Assembly (NCBI GenBank): GCA_900299145.1
Contig: OMIN01000134.1
Location: 1 to 64,000, forward strand
Source of the DNA: Betaproteobacteria bacterium
Lineage (GTDB): Bacteria; Pseudomonadota; Gammaproteobacteria; Burkholderiales; SG8-41
Length of the DNA: 64,000 nt
Direction of reading: 5' to 3'
Shown here: positions 17,472 through 26,040 of the stretch, in pieces
Position numbering within the stretch: position 1 is the stretch's first letter
Layout: the number at the start of each line of letters is the position of its first letter
Program-made: the position numbers and the translations under genes
Notes under the pieces: model-generated
Seen by the model: the letters and a program-made list of their open reading frames with translations, nothing else
Database searches by the model: none
Told to the model about the DNA's origin: nothing

Positions 17472-18374
17472 ATGAGCGCCGTATTGAACACACAGCAACA
17501 AGCCCCCGTCCCGAACAGCCTGCAAAACCTGAAAATCACCAAGGTGAAGGAACACATCGGCGCCATCGTCACCGGCATCGATCTCGCCCAGCCCGTTGAC
17601 GCGGCGCTGCAAAAGAAGCTCTACGATGCGGTGGTGGAAAACGTGGTGCTGGTGATCCGCGAGCAGGCGCACCTCACATCCGCACAGGTGCAGGCCGCGG
17701 GTGAACTCTTCGGCGAGTTGATGGAAGATCAGAACCGGCGCTATCTGGTGGATGGCCATCCGCTGATCAGCGTGCTGGATAACCGCCACCTCGACAGTAC
17801 CGGGCAGCCGGCGAAAGTCGGCAAGAACAGCACGTGGCACACCGATCACACCAATCAGGAGCGGCCGCCGAAGTTCACCATGCTCTACGCAGTGGCCGTG
17901 CCGGACAAGGGTGGCGCTACCTCGGTTTGCAACTCGCGCGCGGCGTATAACGCGCTGCCGGAAGACTATCGCGCGAAAATCACGCCGATGAAAACCGAGA
18001 ACACACTGATCAGCAGCGCACGCTTCAAAATCGCCAATCCGGACATCCTGAAATCACAGCTCGAATCGAAAAAGCCGCCGACGGTGCAGCCGTTGGTACG
18101 CACTCATCCCGAATCCGGCACCAAGGCCGTGTGGTTTCACAAAAGCAAAACCGAAAAAATCATCGGCATGACGCCGGAAGATACGCAGGATTTCCTGCAA
18201 GACCTCACCGATCGCATCACCCAGCCGCAATTCTGCTACGCGCACGAATATCAAAAGGGTGACCTGCTGATCCTCGACGACAGGCAATCGCTGCACAAAG
18301 CGGGTTTTGATTTTGACCACAGCCAGCACCGGCGGCTTTACCGCATGCTGGTGCGCGGTGACAAACCCTATTGA
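17472..18374 (+). CDS. TauD/TfdA-family Fe(II)/2-oxoglutarate dioxygenase
   Basis: 300 residues. HxD in NSTWHTDHTNQERPPKFT, distal histidine in DDRQSLHKAGFDFD, and the 2-oxoglutarate arginine in HRRLYRMLVRGDKPY. It resembles the protein at 15,323 along its length (AHIGAIVTGIDLAQPVD versus IGAEVTGIDLRQPID), so they are paralogs. ATG 17472 has CAAGGAGA about 7 nt upstream, a strong ribosome site. The preceding Bug gene ends 134 nt upstream. The substrate is unknown; the family acts on small anionic compounds in the cytoplasm. Confidence 0.9.
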   Translation: MSAVLNTQQQAPVPNSLQNLKITKVKEHIGAIVTGIDLAQPVDAALQKKLYDAVVENVVLVIREQAHLTSAQVQAAGELFGELMEDQNRRYLVDGHPLISVLDNRHLDSTGQPAKVGKNSTWHTDHTNQERPPKFTMLYAVAVPDKGGATSVCNSRAAYNALPEDYRAKITPMKTENTLISSARFKIANPDILKSQLESKKPPTVQPLVRTHPESGTKAVWFHKSKTEKIIGMTPEDTQDFLQDLTDRITQPQFCYAHEYQKGDLLILDDRQSLHKAGFDFDHSQHRRLYRMLVRGDKPY

Positions 18375-18411
18375 GATGGTTATGGGGGCGGTCGTGTGAA
18401 AAGCGCTGGTG

Positions 18412-18768
18412 CTATTTTTCCAGCAGCACCAGCCCCACCCATATCAGCGCGCCTGTTACCACGGGCAGCCAGCACCAGAGCCGCCACGCCAGCGGCTCTT
18501 TGCCAACCCACGCCGCGCAAAACGCCACCGTCGACGCCGCGACTGCGAGCGCGGCCAAGCCGCAAATCCATACAAAAATCGCGATACTGTCGGCGAACGA
18601 ATTCAGCGATTCCAGCACCAAGCCCAGCGTTTCCCAGAAGCCGCGAGGATCCGGGCGAGGCGTGCGCGGCGGATTGAACCAGCGGTAAATCATTGGCACG
18701 AACGGCGCTGCGGTAATCGACAGCATGCCGATGGCGAAGAAAATTCGGCTGACGATGCGGGCGGTCAT
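18412..18768 (-). CDS. Small integral membrane protein of unknown function
   Basis: 118 residues with three hydrophobic stretches: residues about 8-28 (IFFAIGMLSITAAPFVPMIY), 58-82 (a long Ala/Val/Ile run) and 95-116 (WLPVVTGALIWVGLVLLEK). No family is recognised. Overlapping open frames exist on both strands here, but this one has membrane-like composition and lies between neighbours without overlap, downstream of and on the same strand as the isomerase-like gene at 18,812. Moderate confidence that it is real. Confidence 0.5.
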   Translation of the reverse strand: MTARIVSRIFFAIGMLSITAAPFVPMIYRWFNPPRTPRPDPRGFWETLGLVLESLNSFADSIAIFVWICGLAALAVAASTVAFCAAWVGKEPLAWRLWCWLPVVTGALIWVGLVLLEK

Positions 18769-18811
18769 GCGCGTTGCCCGACAATCTCGGCCCAGTCAGC
18801 CAAAAAGCAAA

Positions 18812-19522
18812 TCACAAGCTTGGCAACTGCTCCAGCAACCGCCCATACCCCTTTAACGGCGCCCCACCCAATTGCCGCGCCATCGCCCACAGCGCCGCTT
18901 GCGTGGACGTAACCACAGGTCTCTTAAACTCGCGCTCCCATTCGCTAATGGATGCCATGGTCGGAAAATTCGCACCTGGCACGACGAAGGCATCAATCTC
19001 TGGCCGGTCGACGCGCACAAAGGCATCGCGTGCCATTTCCGGGCCGAGGTTGCCGATCGCATAGGCGTCCGTGGCGGCGAAACCTTCGACCACCACCACT
19101 TCCAAGCCGTGCCGCCGTGAAAAGTAACGCTTCGCCCGTGCGCTGGCCTCCACGGAATAAGGAGACACCAGCGCAATGCGCTTTACGCCGAGCGCCCGCA
19201 GGCCACGGCCCACGGCATCGGCCGAGGTGGTAGCCGGCACGCCGTTGGCGGCGGCGCTCATGCGGCGGCTGACCACGTCATCGTAATCATCCGCGAACAG
19301 GCTTGCCGAGGTCTGCATCAGCATCACCATTTGCACGCGCGCGGTGCCCAGCAACTTCGACTGGTAGTCAATGTCTTCGTCGCGGCTGGGCGCAAACGGA
19401 TGCCCCGGCGTGCTGGTGTAAAGCCGCCCATAGTGGGCCTGATAGCCCGGCGGCAGCCGCGAGAGTTCGGTCTCGACGGTGGTGTTGGTGGAAGGAATCA
19501 GTACACCGAAATGAAGCGTCAT
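18812..19522 (-). CDS. Maleate isomerase-like protein lacking both cysteines (second paralog)
   Basis: 236 residues from ATG 19522 (MTLHFGVLIPSTNTTVETEL, the family opening with the PSTNTTVE loop); longer in-frame starts give unrelated residues. The first cysteine site reads VMLMQTSASLF and the second FVVPGANFPTMASI, so both catalytic cysteines of maleate isomerase seem absent, as in the paralog at 9,752. The second-site motif PG-x-N-x-PTM is shared by the two proteins, which argues for a conserved alternative site. It ends KGYGRLLEQLPSL. The promoter must lie in the gap shared with the divergent MFS gene. Confidence 0.8.
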   Translation of the reverse strand: MTLHFGVLIPSTNTTVETELSRLPPGYQAHYGRLYTSTPGHPFAPSRDEDIDYQSKLLGTARVQMVMLMQTSASLFADDYDDVVSRRMSAAANGVPATTSADAVGRGLRALGVKRIALVSPYSVEASARAKRYFSRRHGLEVVVVEGFAATDAYAIGNLGPEMARDAFVRVDRPEIDAFVVPGANFPTMASISEWEREFKRPVVTSTQAALWAMARQLGGAPLKGYGRLLEQLPSL

Positions 19523-19661
19523 GGAGCACCTGTGATTTAACGTAGCGCACATTGTAGAGCGGTTTGATTCAAAATGGGTCGCCATGGTCAGGCGCGCGTT
19601 CCCAGTGTATTGCGGCTGACACGCCATGCGCGTGATCGCTGCGTCCACGCGACGCTCGCGC

Positions 19662-19667
19662 TACAAT
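19662..19667 (+). promoter_or_regulatory. Possible -10 element next to the MFS start codon
   Basis: TACAAT ends 8 nt before ATG 19676. No Shine-Dalgarno sequence is present, so a transcript starting here would be leaderless or nearly so. There is no convincing -35 box, so this is tentative. Confidence 0.3.
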
Positions 19668-19675
19668 CGGCCGTC

Positions 19676-20962
19676 ATGTCTGAATCCCCCGCACCACGCG
19701 GTAGTACGTCCGCCGCCGCCACTGAACCGCACAAAAGTTTCGCCGCGCTGCGCCACCCGCAATACCGAATGTACTTCATCACCACCGCGCTGGCGATGAT
19801 GGCGGACAACATCGAACACGTCATCAGCTACTGGGTGCTTTACGAAAAATTCCACTCGCCCACGCTGGCTGGCATTGCCATACTGACGCACTGGCTGCCA
19901 TTCCTGCTGTTCTCGGTGTATTCCGGCGCGCTGGCCGATCACTACGACAACCGGCGCATCATCCAGTGGGCGATGGCGCTCTACATGAGCGCCTCCACCG
20001 GCTGGGCGCTGCTGTTTCTCACCAACAGCACGCAAGAGTGGCACGCGGTGCTGCTGCTCACCGTTCACGGCATCGCGGGTGTGTTGTGGATACCGGCAAG
20101 CCAGTTGCTGATACACGACATTGTCGGCGGGCAAAATCTGCAGAGCGCCGTGCGCTTGAATGCCACCAGCCGCCAGCTCGGCATTTTGATGGGCCCGGCC
20201 ATTGGCGGTGGACTGATGCTGTGGTTCGGCGCGGCGGCGGGGCTGATGATCAATGTGCTGATCTATTTGCCGCTGGTCGTCTGGCTGCAGAAAACGCCCT
20301 ATGGCCAGCGTAAACCGAAATCACCCGTCGAGGCCCGCGCGCCGCTGCGCGGCGGCCTCAGGGACACGCTCGAAACGCTGCGTCTGGCCCGTAGTAACGA
20401 TGGGAATCGTGTGCTGATCAGCATGATCGCGCTGGCGGGCGTGTCGTCGTTTTTTGTCGGCAACGCGTTTCAGGCGCAGATGCCGGAATTCGCGCATGAT
20501 CTGGGCACAGAGAAAGCGGATTTTTCCTACAGCACGCTGCTTGCAGCCAACGCCGCCGGTGCGTTTCTCGGCGGTCTCGCGCTCGAAAGCCGCAGCCTGC
20601 TTCAAGCCAGCCCGCGCACTGCGATTATTCTCACCATGCTATGGTGCGTGGCCATCGCGGGCTTTGCCTTGACCACCCATTACCCGCTGGCGCTAGTGTT
20701 GATGTTCGTGGCAGGGGTGCTCAACCTCGCCTACAACTCGATGGCGCAAACACTGGTGCAGGTGCATGCGCCGCCGCAGTTGCGCGGGCGCATGATCGGC
20801 CTTTACAACATGTCGAACAACGGTCTGCGCGCGTTCAGCGGCTTGACCGTGGGTTTGCTGGGTGCTGCCATCGGCATCCACTGGTCGCTGGCGTTGTCCG
20901 CGTTGGTGCTGCTGGTGTGTGCCAGCCTGTTACTGGCTTTTTCGCTACGGAACAATGCGTAA
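19676..20962 (+). CDS. MFS transporter (enterobactin-exporter-like MFS_3 type)
   Basis: 428 residues, about 12 membrane segments. The A-motif between helices 2 and 3 reads GALADHYDNRRII. The N-terminus HPQYRMYFITTALAMMADNI and the phrase GVLWIPASQLLIHDIVGGQN resemble MFS exporters that lack long cytosolic domains. It is probably an efflux carrier; the substrate is unknown. ATG 19676 is chosen because upstream residues are basic and uncharacteristic. The TAA stop at 20960-20962 is inside an AT-rich dispersed motif. Confidence 0.85.
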   Translation: MSESPAPRGSTSAAATEPHKSFAALRHPQYRMYFITTALAMMADNIEHVISYWVLYEKFHSPTLAGIAILTHWLPFLLFSVYSGALADHYDNRRIIQWAMALYMSASTGWALLFLTNSTQEWHAVLLLTVHGIAGVLWIPASQLLIHDIVGGQNLQSAVRLNATSRQLGILMGPAIGGGLMLWFGAAAGLMINVLIYLPLVVWLQKTPYGQRKPKSPVEARAPLRGGLRDTLETLRLARSNDGNRVLISMIALAGVSSFFVGNAFQAQMPEFAHDLGTEKADFSYSTLLAANAAGAFLGGLALESRSLLQASPRTAIILTMLWCVAIAGFALTTHYPLALVLMFVAGVLNLAYNSMAQTLVQVHAPPQLRGRMIGLYNMSNNGLRAFSGLTVGLLGAAIGIHWSLALSALVLLVCASLLLAFSLRNNA

Positions 20963-20988
20963 CTATCTGTTTTTATTGAATTATTTTT
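20959..20988 (+). repeat. AT-rich dispersed motif, copy 5
   Basis: GTAACTATCTGTTTTTATTG followed by AATTATTTTT. It begins within the MFS stop codon, so the gene's last codon boundary is set by the motif, as at the end of dinB. Confidence 0.85.
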
Positions 20989-21101
20989 GATCTATCAAAC
21001 TGCTGAACTGAGTGGTAAATCCGGCGTTTTTCAGAGCCTCGCCTCAAAATTCGTTGCCTAGACTGTAGCCGTCAACTTCACCAACCCGACGGGAGGCCAC
21101 G

Positions 21102-21269
21102 ATGTATGACGACTGGCAAATGACGCATTTGCATTCCGACATTCTTATTCGCGCGGGCGATATCAGCGCCGCAATCCGCGCCGCCGAAGAAGCGCAGTGG
21201 GACATGGACATCGAAGACGGCAACAGCATGTCCGAGCCGTTCGATCCGTTTGCGGACGATCCCGAATAG
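21102..21269 (+). CDS. Small acidic protein of unknown function
   Basis: A 55-residue reading frame, ATG 21102 to TAG 21269, with GGGAGG at 21091-21096 placed 5 nt before the start. It begins MYDDWQMTHLHSDILIRAGD and ends in an acidic tail (EPFDPFADDPE). An amphipathic helix covers about ISAAIRAAEEAQWDMDIE. The strong ribosome site, low pI and lack of shadowing by a larger gene support it. A Bug gene follows 63 nt later. The family is not recognised. Confidence 0.5.
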   Translation: MYDDWQMTHLHSDILIRAGDISAAIRAAEEAQWDMDIEDGNSMSEPFDPFADDPE

Positions 21270-21332
21270 CCGCAACAGCTTTTCCGGCGTACCGGCGCAG
21301 CCGGTGATACGATTCCTCCAGGAGGAATCGCA

Positions 21333-22307
21333 ATGCAATTTTGGGCAGGTTTGCTGGCAGCGGCATGCGTGCTGCAGGGCGCGACGGGCATGAACGCTCA
21401 CGCGCAACAAAAGTTTCCGGTAAAGCCGATCCGCATTGTCGCCTCGACCACCGCCGGCAGCCAGCCGGACGGCCTCGCGCGTTTTATCACGCAAAAAATG
21501 AGCGAGACCTGGGGCGTACCGGTGGTGATGGATAACCGCCCTGGCGGCAGCGGCACACTGGCGGCTGGGCCCGTGGCCAAGGCCGCGCCGGATGGCTACA
21601 CGCTGCTCTACGTGCTGCCGAACTTTGTCATCAGCACGGGCATGCTCACCAGCCTGCCCTACGATCCGGTAAAGGATTTCACCGGGGTTGCGCAAATCGG
21701 CGTCAGCACCAACATCATAGTTGCAGCGCCGTCACTGGGCGTGAAGTCGCTGAAGGATTTTGTCGCGCTGGCGCAGGCGCAACCCGGCAAGATGATTTTT
21801 TCCACCAGTGCGGCGGGCAGCGCCGCCAACCTTTCCGGCGTGCGCTTTAACCGGGCTGCCGGGCTGAAAGTCATACACGTCGCTTTCAAGGGCGGGCCGG
21901 ATTCGATGATCGAAGTACTGGGCGGACGCGCGCACTATCACCTCGGCACCCTGGGTGTAACCATTCCCTACATCAAGGACGGCAAGCTGACGCCACTGGC
22001 GGTCACCACGCCGCAGCGCACGCCGGTATTGCCCGACGTGCCTACACTCGGTGAAATCTACGCCGAATTCCAGCGGCCCGAAACGTCGCACGGACTGGTG
22101 GTGCCCACCGGCACGCCGCGCGCCGTCATAGAACAACTCAGCAGGGAAACCCTGCGCATCGTCAATTCGCCCGGAATGAAAGAACGCATGCAACTCATCG
22201 GCTTCGTGGGCACGCCCGGCGGGGCTGACGAATACACCAAAATTCTGCGCGCGCAGATTGAGGCCATGGGCAAACTGGTGCGCGACGCCGGGCTGCGCGG
22301 CAAGTAA
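21333..22307 (+). CDS. Bug/TctC-family periplasmic solute-binding protein
   Basis: 324 residues, with CAGGAGGAA 7 nt before ATG 21333. Signal peptide MQFWAGLLAAACVLQGATGM then NAHAQQ. Landmarks: IVASTTAGSQPDGLARFI (an unusual first loop without the PGG), DNRPGGSGTLAAG, AAPDGYTLLYV, YDPVKDFTGVA, HVAFKGGPDSMIEVL and HGLVVPTGTPRAVIEQL. It precedes a class III CoA-transferase gene by 92 nt, suggesting import followed by activation of the same acid. Confidence 0.9.
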   Translation: MQFWAGLLAAACVLQGATGMNAHAQQKFPVKPIRIVASTTAGSQPDGLARFITQKMSETWGVPVVMDNRPGGSGTLAAGPVAKAAPDGYTLLYVLPNFVISTGMLTSLPYDPVKDFTGVAQIGVSTNIIVAAPSLGVKSLKDFVALAQAQPGKMIFSTSAAGSAANLSGVRFNRAAGLKVIHVAFKGGPDSMIEVLGGRAHYHLGTLGVTIPYIKDGKLTPLAVTTPQRTPVLPDVPTLGEIYAEFQRPETSHGLVVPTGTPRAVIEQLSRETLRIVNSPGMKERMQLIGFVGTPGGADEYTKILRAQIEAMGKLVRDAGLRGK

Positions 22308-22399
22308 CGCGCATCAACGTTACGCGCTCTGCTTATTCAAGCGGGGGTGGGTAAAATAGCCGGTGACTGACTCAGTTCCCGCCACCATTGGGAGACCCC

Positions 22400-23620
22400 A
22401 TGAATCTGGACCCGCAAGCCTTCACCGGTATCAAAGTTCTGGCCGTTGCGCGCATCGTCGCCGCACCCTTTGCTGCGTATCAACTGGCGATGCATGGCGC
22501 GGACGTGATCCGCATCGAGCATCCTGAAAACGGCGACACCTCGCGCATTTCCGGCTTTCCGCCTACACCGTTCCAGAAGGCGCAGATGGGCCACAACTTT
22601 GTCGCCTATAACTCGAACACGCGATCAATGACGTTGCGCATTGACACGCCGGCGGGGCAGGAGGTGTTCCGCCGCATGGCCAAGACCGCCGATGTGGTGC
22701 TTGAGAATCTCAAGGGCGGCACCATGGCGCGTTACGGCATCGGCTATGAAGATCTGAAAAAAATCAATCCCGGCATAATTTTTTGCTCCGTCACCGGTTA
22801 CGGCCAAAGCGGCCCAAAGAAAAGCGACCCGGCCATCGACACCGTGATACAAGCCACCAGCGGCATGATGAGCATCACCGGCACAGCGGAGAGCGGGCCG
22901 CTCAAAACCGGCTCGACCATTGTCGATTACGCCACCGGTTACGCTGCGGCACTCGGCATCGTCACCGCACTGTTTCAGCGCAGCCGTACCGGCGTCGGCC
23001 AGACCATCGACGTTGCCATGCTTGAAACCGCCATCACGCTGATGGGCGGCGAAGTGCAGCGCGCGATCAACGATCGCGAAACACCGCCGCTGGTCGGCAA
23101 CGCTTCCGGCAAGGGCGGTTATGTCAGCGACACCTACCGTTGCAAGGAAGGCCACCTCTCGATCGCCGCCGGCGCCGCCAGCCGCCGCGCGCGCCTGTGG
23201 AAAGCGATCGACGGCGAAGACATCCCCGCCGATCCGCGCTTTGTGGATGACGCCACTGTCGCCAAAAACATGAAGGCGCTCAACGACGCCATTGAGCAAA
23301 AACTTGCCGCGAAAACCGCCGCCGAGTGGGAACAAATTCTCAACAAAGCAGGCGTGGCCGCCATGGAAGTATTACCGCTGTCACGTGCCGTACGCCATCC
23401 GCAACTGGAATACCGCAAGTTCTTTCACCGCTTTGACGACACGGGCGACACCGGCCTGCCGCCGTTTTCCGTGCCGACTGCGCCGTACCACTTGTCTGAT
23501 GGTCCGGCGAAAATTCGGTCATTGCCGCCGAAGCTGGGGCAGCATACGGACATTGTGTTGGCGGAGCATGGGTATAGTCGGGAAGAAATTGCGCAGTTGC
23601 GGGCGAATGGGATTTTGTAA
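22400..23620 (+). CDS. Class III (CaiB/BaiF-type) acyl-CoA transferase
   Basis: 406 residues. Family features: HGADVIRIEHPENGD near residue 32, DVVLENLKGGTMARYGIGYE, VTGYGQSGPKKSDPAID, and GSTIVDYATGYAAALGI, whose D176 corresponds to the catalytic aspartate that forms the acyl anhydride. These enzymes move CoA between carboxylates without ATP. ATG 22400 has GGGAGA 4 nt upstream; a start 12 nt earlier is possible. The gene follows a Bug receptor and precedes a broken enolase-superfamily gene, so it fits an organic-acid catabolic locus. Confidence 0.9.
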   Translation: MNLDPQAFTGIKVLAVARIVAAPFAAYQLAMHGADVIRIEHPENGDTSRISGFPPTPFQKAQMGHNFVAYNSNTRSMTLRIDTPAGQEVFRRMAKTADVVLENLKGGTMARYGIGYEDLKKINPGIIFCSVTGYGQSGPKKSDPAIDTVIQATSGMMSITGTAESGPLKTGSTIVDYATGYAAALGIVTALFQRSRTGVGQTIDVAMLETAITLMGGEVQRAINDRETPPLVGNASGKGGYVSDTYRCKEGHLSIAAGAASRRARLWKAIDGEDIPADPRFVDDATVAKNMKALNDAIEQKLAAKTAAEWEQILNKAGVAAMEVLPLSRAVRHPQLEYRKFFHRFDDTGDTGLPPFSVPTAPYHLSDGPAKIRSLPPKLGQHTDIVLAEHGYSREEIAQLRANGIL

Positions 23621-23694
23621 GTCGGAACGCGCAGCGGCTCCGACGCAGACACTCCTCGCCGCGACAAACGTCGGAACCGCTGCGCGTTCCGACC
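23621..23694. repeat. 74-bp inverted repeat (hairpin element)
   Basis: GTCGGAACGCGCAGCGGCTC (then CGAC) at the left is matched by GTCGGAACCGCTGCGCGTTC (then CGAC) at the right, 23,671-23,694. The arms are near-perfect reverse complements. It lies right after the CoA-transferase stop and could end its transcript; its sequence is unlike the other palindromic families in the window. Confidence 0.75.
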
Positions 23695-23740
23695 TGCGAA
23701 TATGCGGTTTGAAACGATTTAAATTCACAAGGAATCCAGC

Positions 23741-24834
23741 ATGAAAATTGTCGACGTAAAAACCTACCCCACCGTCTACCCGGTCAAGCAGCCTTTTTCG
23801 AACGGTATGCGCACCACGCGGCAACGGCCGTTTGGTATTGTTGAAATCATCACCGATGCGGGCATCACGGGCTGGGGCGAAGGCACGGGCGTAGCACCCC
23901 GTGCGGCGATTCAGTCGCAGGTGATCGGGCGTGATCTGTTTCACACCGAGGTGATCTGGGACGGGCTGGCCTACATGGGCGTGGATGCCGGCGCGATCAG
24001 CGGCATCGACATCGCGCTGTGGGACATCATGGGTCAGGCGCTGAAACTGCCGATACACACGCTGCTCGGCGGTGCGTTTCGCAGCGAGGTGCAGGCGTAT
24101 GCGAGGGGCTTTTCCGCCGCGATGTGCCTGATCACACGGCGGCACTCACGGCGGACGCCAAGGGTTACGCCGACGCGGGCTTTAAGGCGATGAAAATGAA
24201 AGTGGGCTTCGGCGCCGATTACGATATCAAGAACGTCGCTGCGGTGCGTAAAGCCATCGGTGACAAAATTCTGCTGGCGGTGGATGCCAACTGTGCGTAT
24301 GAACGCAGCAGCGCCATTGCCATCGGCCAGCGCCTGGTGGAAAACGATTTGCTGTGGTTTGAAGAGCCGATCAGCTCGGACGACGTGGAAGGCTACAGCG
24401 AAATTCGCCGCGCGCTGAAGGTGCGCATCTCCGGCGCGGAACAACTGCGCGGCCACCGCGCGTTTCGCCGCATGGTGCAGGAGCGCGCGCTGGATATCAT
24501 TCAGCCGGATGTGTGCATCTGCGGCGGCTTTACCGAATACCGCAAGATCGCCGCGATGGCGAGCGCCAACCACGTGCGCGTGATTCCGCATATGTTCGGC
24601 ACGGCGATCCGTCTCAACGCAACGCTGCACATGCTGGCGGCGCTGCCCAACTGGCCGCGCTCGCACGAGCCGTTCCCCACGCTGCTCGAATTCGACATGA
24701 GCGAGAACGCGCTGCGCACGGAACTGGCGAAGGAGCCCGTGCGTCATAACGCCGGTATGGTGGCGATACCGCAGGCGCCGGGGCTCGGGATCGAAATCAA
24801 TCGCGAGGTACTGGCGAGATACACACAAAGCTAG
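23741..24834 (+). pseudogene. Enolase-superfamily (mandelate racemase/dehydratase) gene, frameshifted
   Basis: Two frames together make one protein of about 364 residues. Frame A from ATG 23741 runs MKIVDVKTYPTVYPVKQPFS to VQAYARGF; frame B continues RRDVPDHTAALTADAKGYAD with KAMKMKVGFG (KxK base), VDANCAY, FEEPIS, GAEQ and PHMFGT, the metal and acid/base residues of the mandelate racemase group. The frames would join if the run of four T at 24110-24113 had five (RGFFRRD). A real one-base deletion, or an assembly error, is the simplest reading. Intact relatives dehydrate or racemise sugar acids. It neighbours a DenD-like dehydrogenase and a DapA-like aldolase. Confidence 0.85.
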
Positions 24835-24840
24835 TCAATT

Positions 24841-24867
24841 GTAAGTATCTGTTTTATTGGATATTTC
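24841..24867 (+). repeat. AT-rich dispersed motif, copy 6
   Basis: GTAAGTATCTGTTTTATTGG followed by ATATTTC, one T shorter than the consensus. It ends next to the ribosome site (TGGAGG) of the following Bug gene, so it forms most of that gene's leader. Confidence 0.82.
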
Positions 24868-24879
24868 TGGAGGTTCGCC

Positions 24880-25866
24880 ATGCACGGTAAACGCCTCGCC
24901 TTACTCGTCCCGGTTGTCCTGCTCGCCGCTACGTTGCTCTTTGCGGCGCAGGCGAACCACGCTGCCGAAAACTACCCCAATCGCCCGATCCGCATGGTCG
25001 TGCCGTTTGTGGCGGGCGGCGGCACGGATTTGCTGGCGCGGCTGGTTTCACCGCGCATGAGCGATCTGCTCGGCCAGCAAATCGTGGTCGACAACCGCGG
25101 CGGCGCGGGCAGCGTGCTCGGCACACAGATCGTCGCCAAGTCGCCCGCCGACGGCTACACGCTGGGCATGATGGATACGGCGTTTGCGATCAACCCCGGC
25201 TTCGCCGACAAGCTGCCGTATGACGCCGAGCGTGACTTTAATTTTGTCGCGATTATCGCCACCTCGCCCACGGTGCTGGTCGCCTATCCGGGACTCAAGG
25301 TGCGCACCATGCAGGAGCTGATTGCGTCGGCCAAAGCCAATCCGGGCAAGATCAGGGCTGCATCTGCCGGCGTGGGGTCGTCAAGCCACCTTACGATTGC
25401 GATGCTCAATGCCGCCGCCAAAATCAACCTGCTGCATATCCCCTACAAGGGCGCGGGTGCCGCGATTCTGGATATCCTCGGCGGGCATACGGATCTCACC
25501 TTCGTGGTGCCGGGCTCGGTGATGCCGCAGATTCAGTCGGGCCAGATGATTGCGCTGGCGCTCACCGGCAAAAAACCGTTTTCCGGCCTGCCCAACGTGC
25601 CGACGTTTGCCGCCGTGGGCTTGCCCGAAGTCGACCCCGAGGCCTTCCGATTTATTGTTGCGCCCGCCGGCTTGCCGGCCCACGTCGACAAACGGCTTAA
25701 CGACGTGCTGACCAAAGTGATGAACACGCCGGAATTTCGCACGCGTCTTATCGACAACGGCTTTGACCCGGAATTTCAGACAGGTAAACAGGCGCGCGAA
25801 TTCGTGTCGCGAGAGATTCGCAAATGGCGGCAGGCGGTGAAGGATTCCGGGGCGAAGACGAACTAA
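24880..25866 (+). CDS. Bug/TctC-family periplasmic solute-binding protein
   Basis: 328 residues from ATG 24880, with TGGAGG 6-7 nt upstream. Signal peptide with VPVVLLAATLLFAAQA then NHAAEN. Landmarks: MVVPFVAGGGTDLLARLVSP, DNRGGAGSVLGTQI, SPADGYTLGMM, YDAERDFNFVA, HIPYKGAGAAILDIL, and FRFIVAPAGLPAHVDKRL. It follows the broken enolase-superfamily gene by 45 nt and ends before a family A palindrome; it is probably the receptor of this sugar-acid-like locus (inference). Confidence 0.9.
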   Translation: MHGKRLALLVPVVLLAATLLFAAQANHAAENYPNRPIRMVVPFVAGGGTDLLARLVSPRMSDLLGQQIVVDNRGGAGSVLGTQIVAKSPADGYTLGMMDTAFAINPGFADKLPYDAERDFNFVAIIATSPTVLVAYPGLKVRTMQELIASAKANPGKIRAASAGVGSSSHLTIAMLNAAAKINLLHIPYKGAGAAILDILGGHTDLTFVVPGSVMPQIQSGQMIALALTGKKPFSGLPNVPTFAAVGLPEVDPEAFRFIVAPAGLPAHVDKRLNDVLTKVMNTPEFRTRLIDNGFDPEFQTGKQAREFVSREIRKWRQAVKDSGAKTN

Positions 25867-25908
25867 CTTTCGTAAGTCTCGCGTTCCACAAAGCCAAACT
25901 CATGCTAC

Positions 25909-26019
25909 CCGTCGTTCCAGCGAAAGCTGGAACCCAGAGCGTACCTCGATCCGCAGGATCAAATTTCAGGTGCTTTGCACTATATAACGTACTGGGTTCC
26001 GGCTTTCGCTGGAACGACG
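25909..26019. repeat. 111-bp palindromic intergenic repeat, family A
   Basis: Left arm CCGTCGTTCCAGCGAAAGCT (then GGAACCC), right arm GGTTCCGGCTTTCGCTGGAA (then CGACG). The core contains CGATCCGCAGGATCAAATTT, shared with the copy at 45,962. It lies between the convergent Bug and DenD-like genes, where a two-way transcript end would be useful. Confidence 0.85.
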
Positions 26020-26040
26020 CGGTAAATAAAGTCTAACTTG

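Noticed and set aside
18396-18912. Plus-strand frames opposite the small membrane protein.
   Set aside because: They are Pro/Arg-rich shadows; the minus-strand frame has three convincing membrane segments.
24100-24125. Programmed frameshift in the enolase-superfamily gene.
   Set aside because: A four-T run without a slippery heptamer, stem-loop or internal ribosome site is weak evidence. A deletion or sequencing error is simpler.
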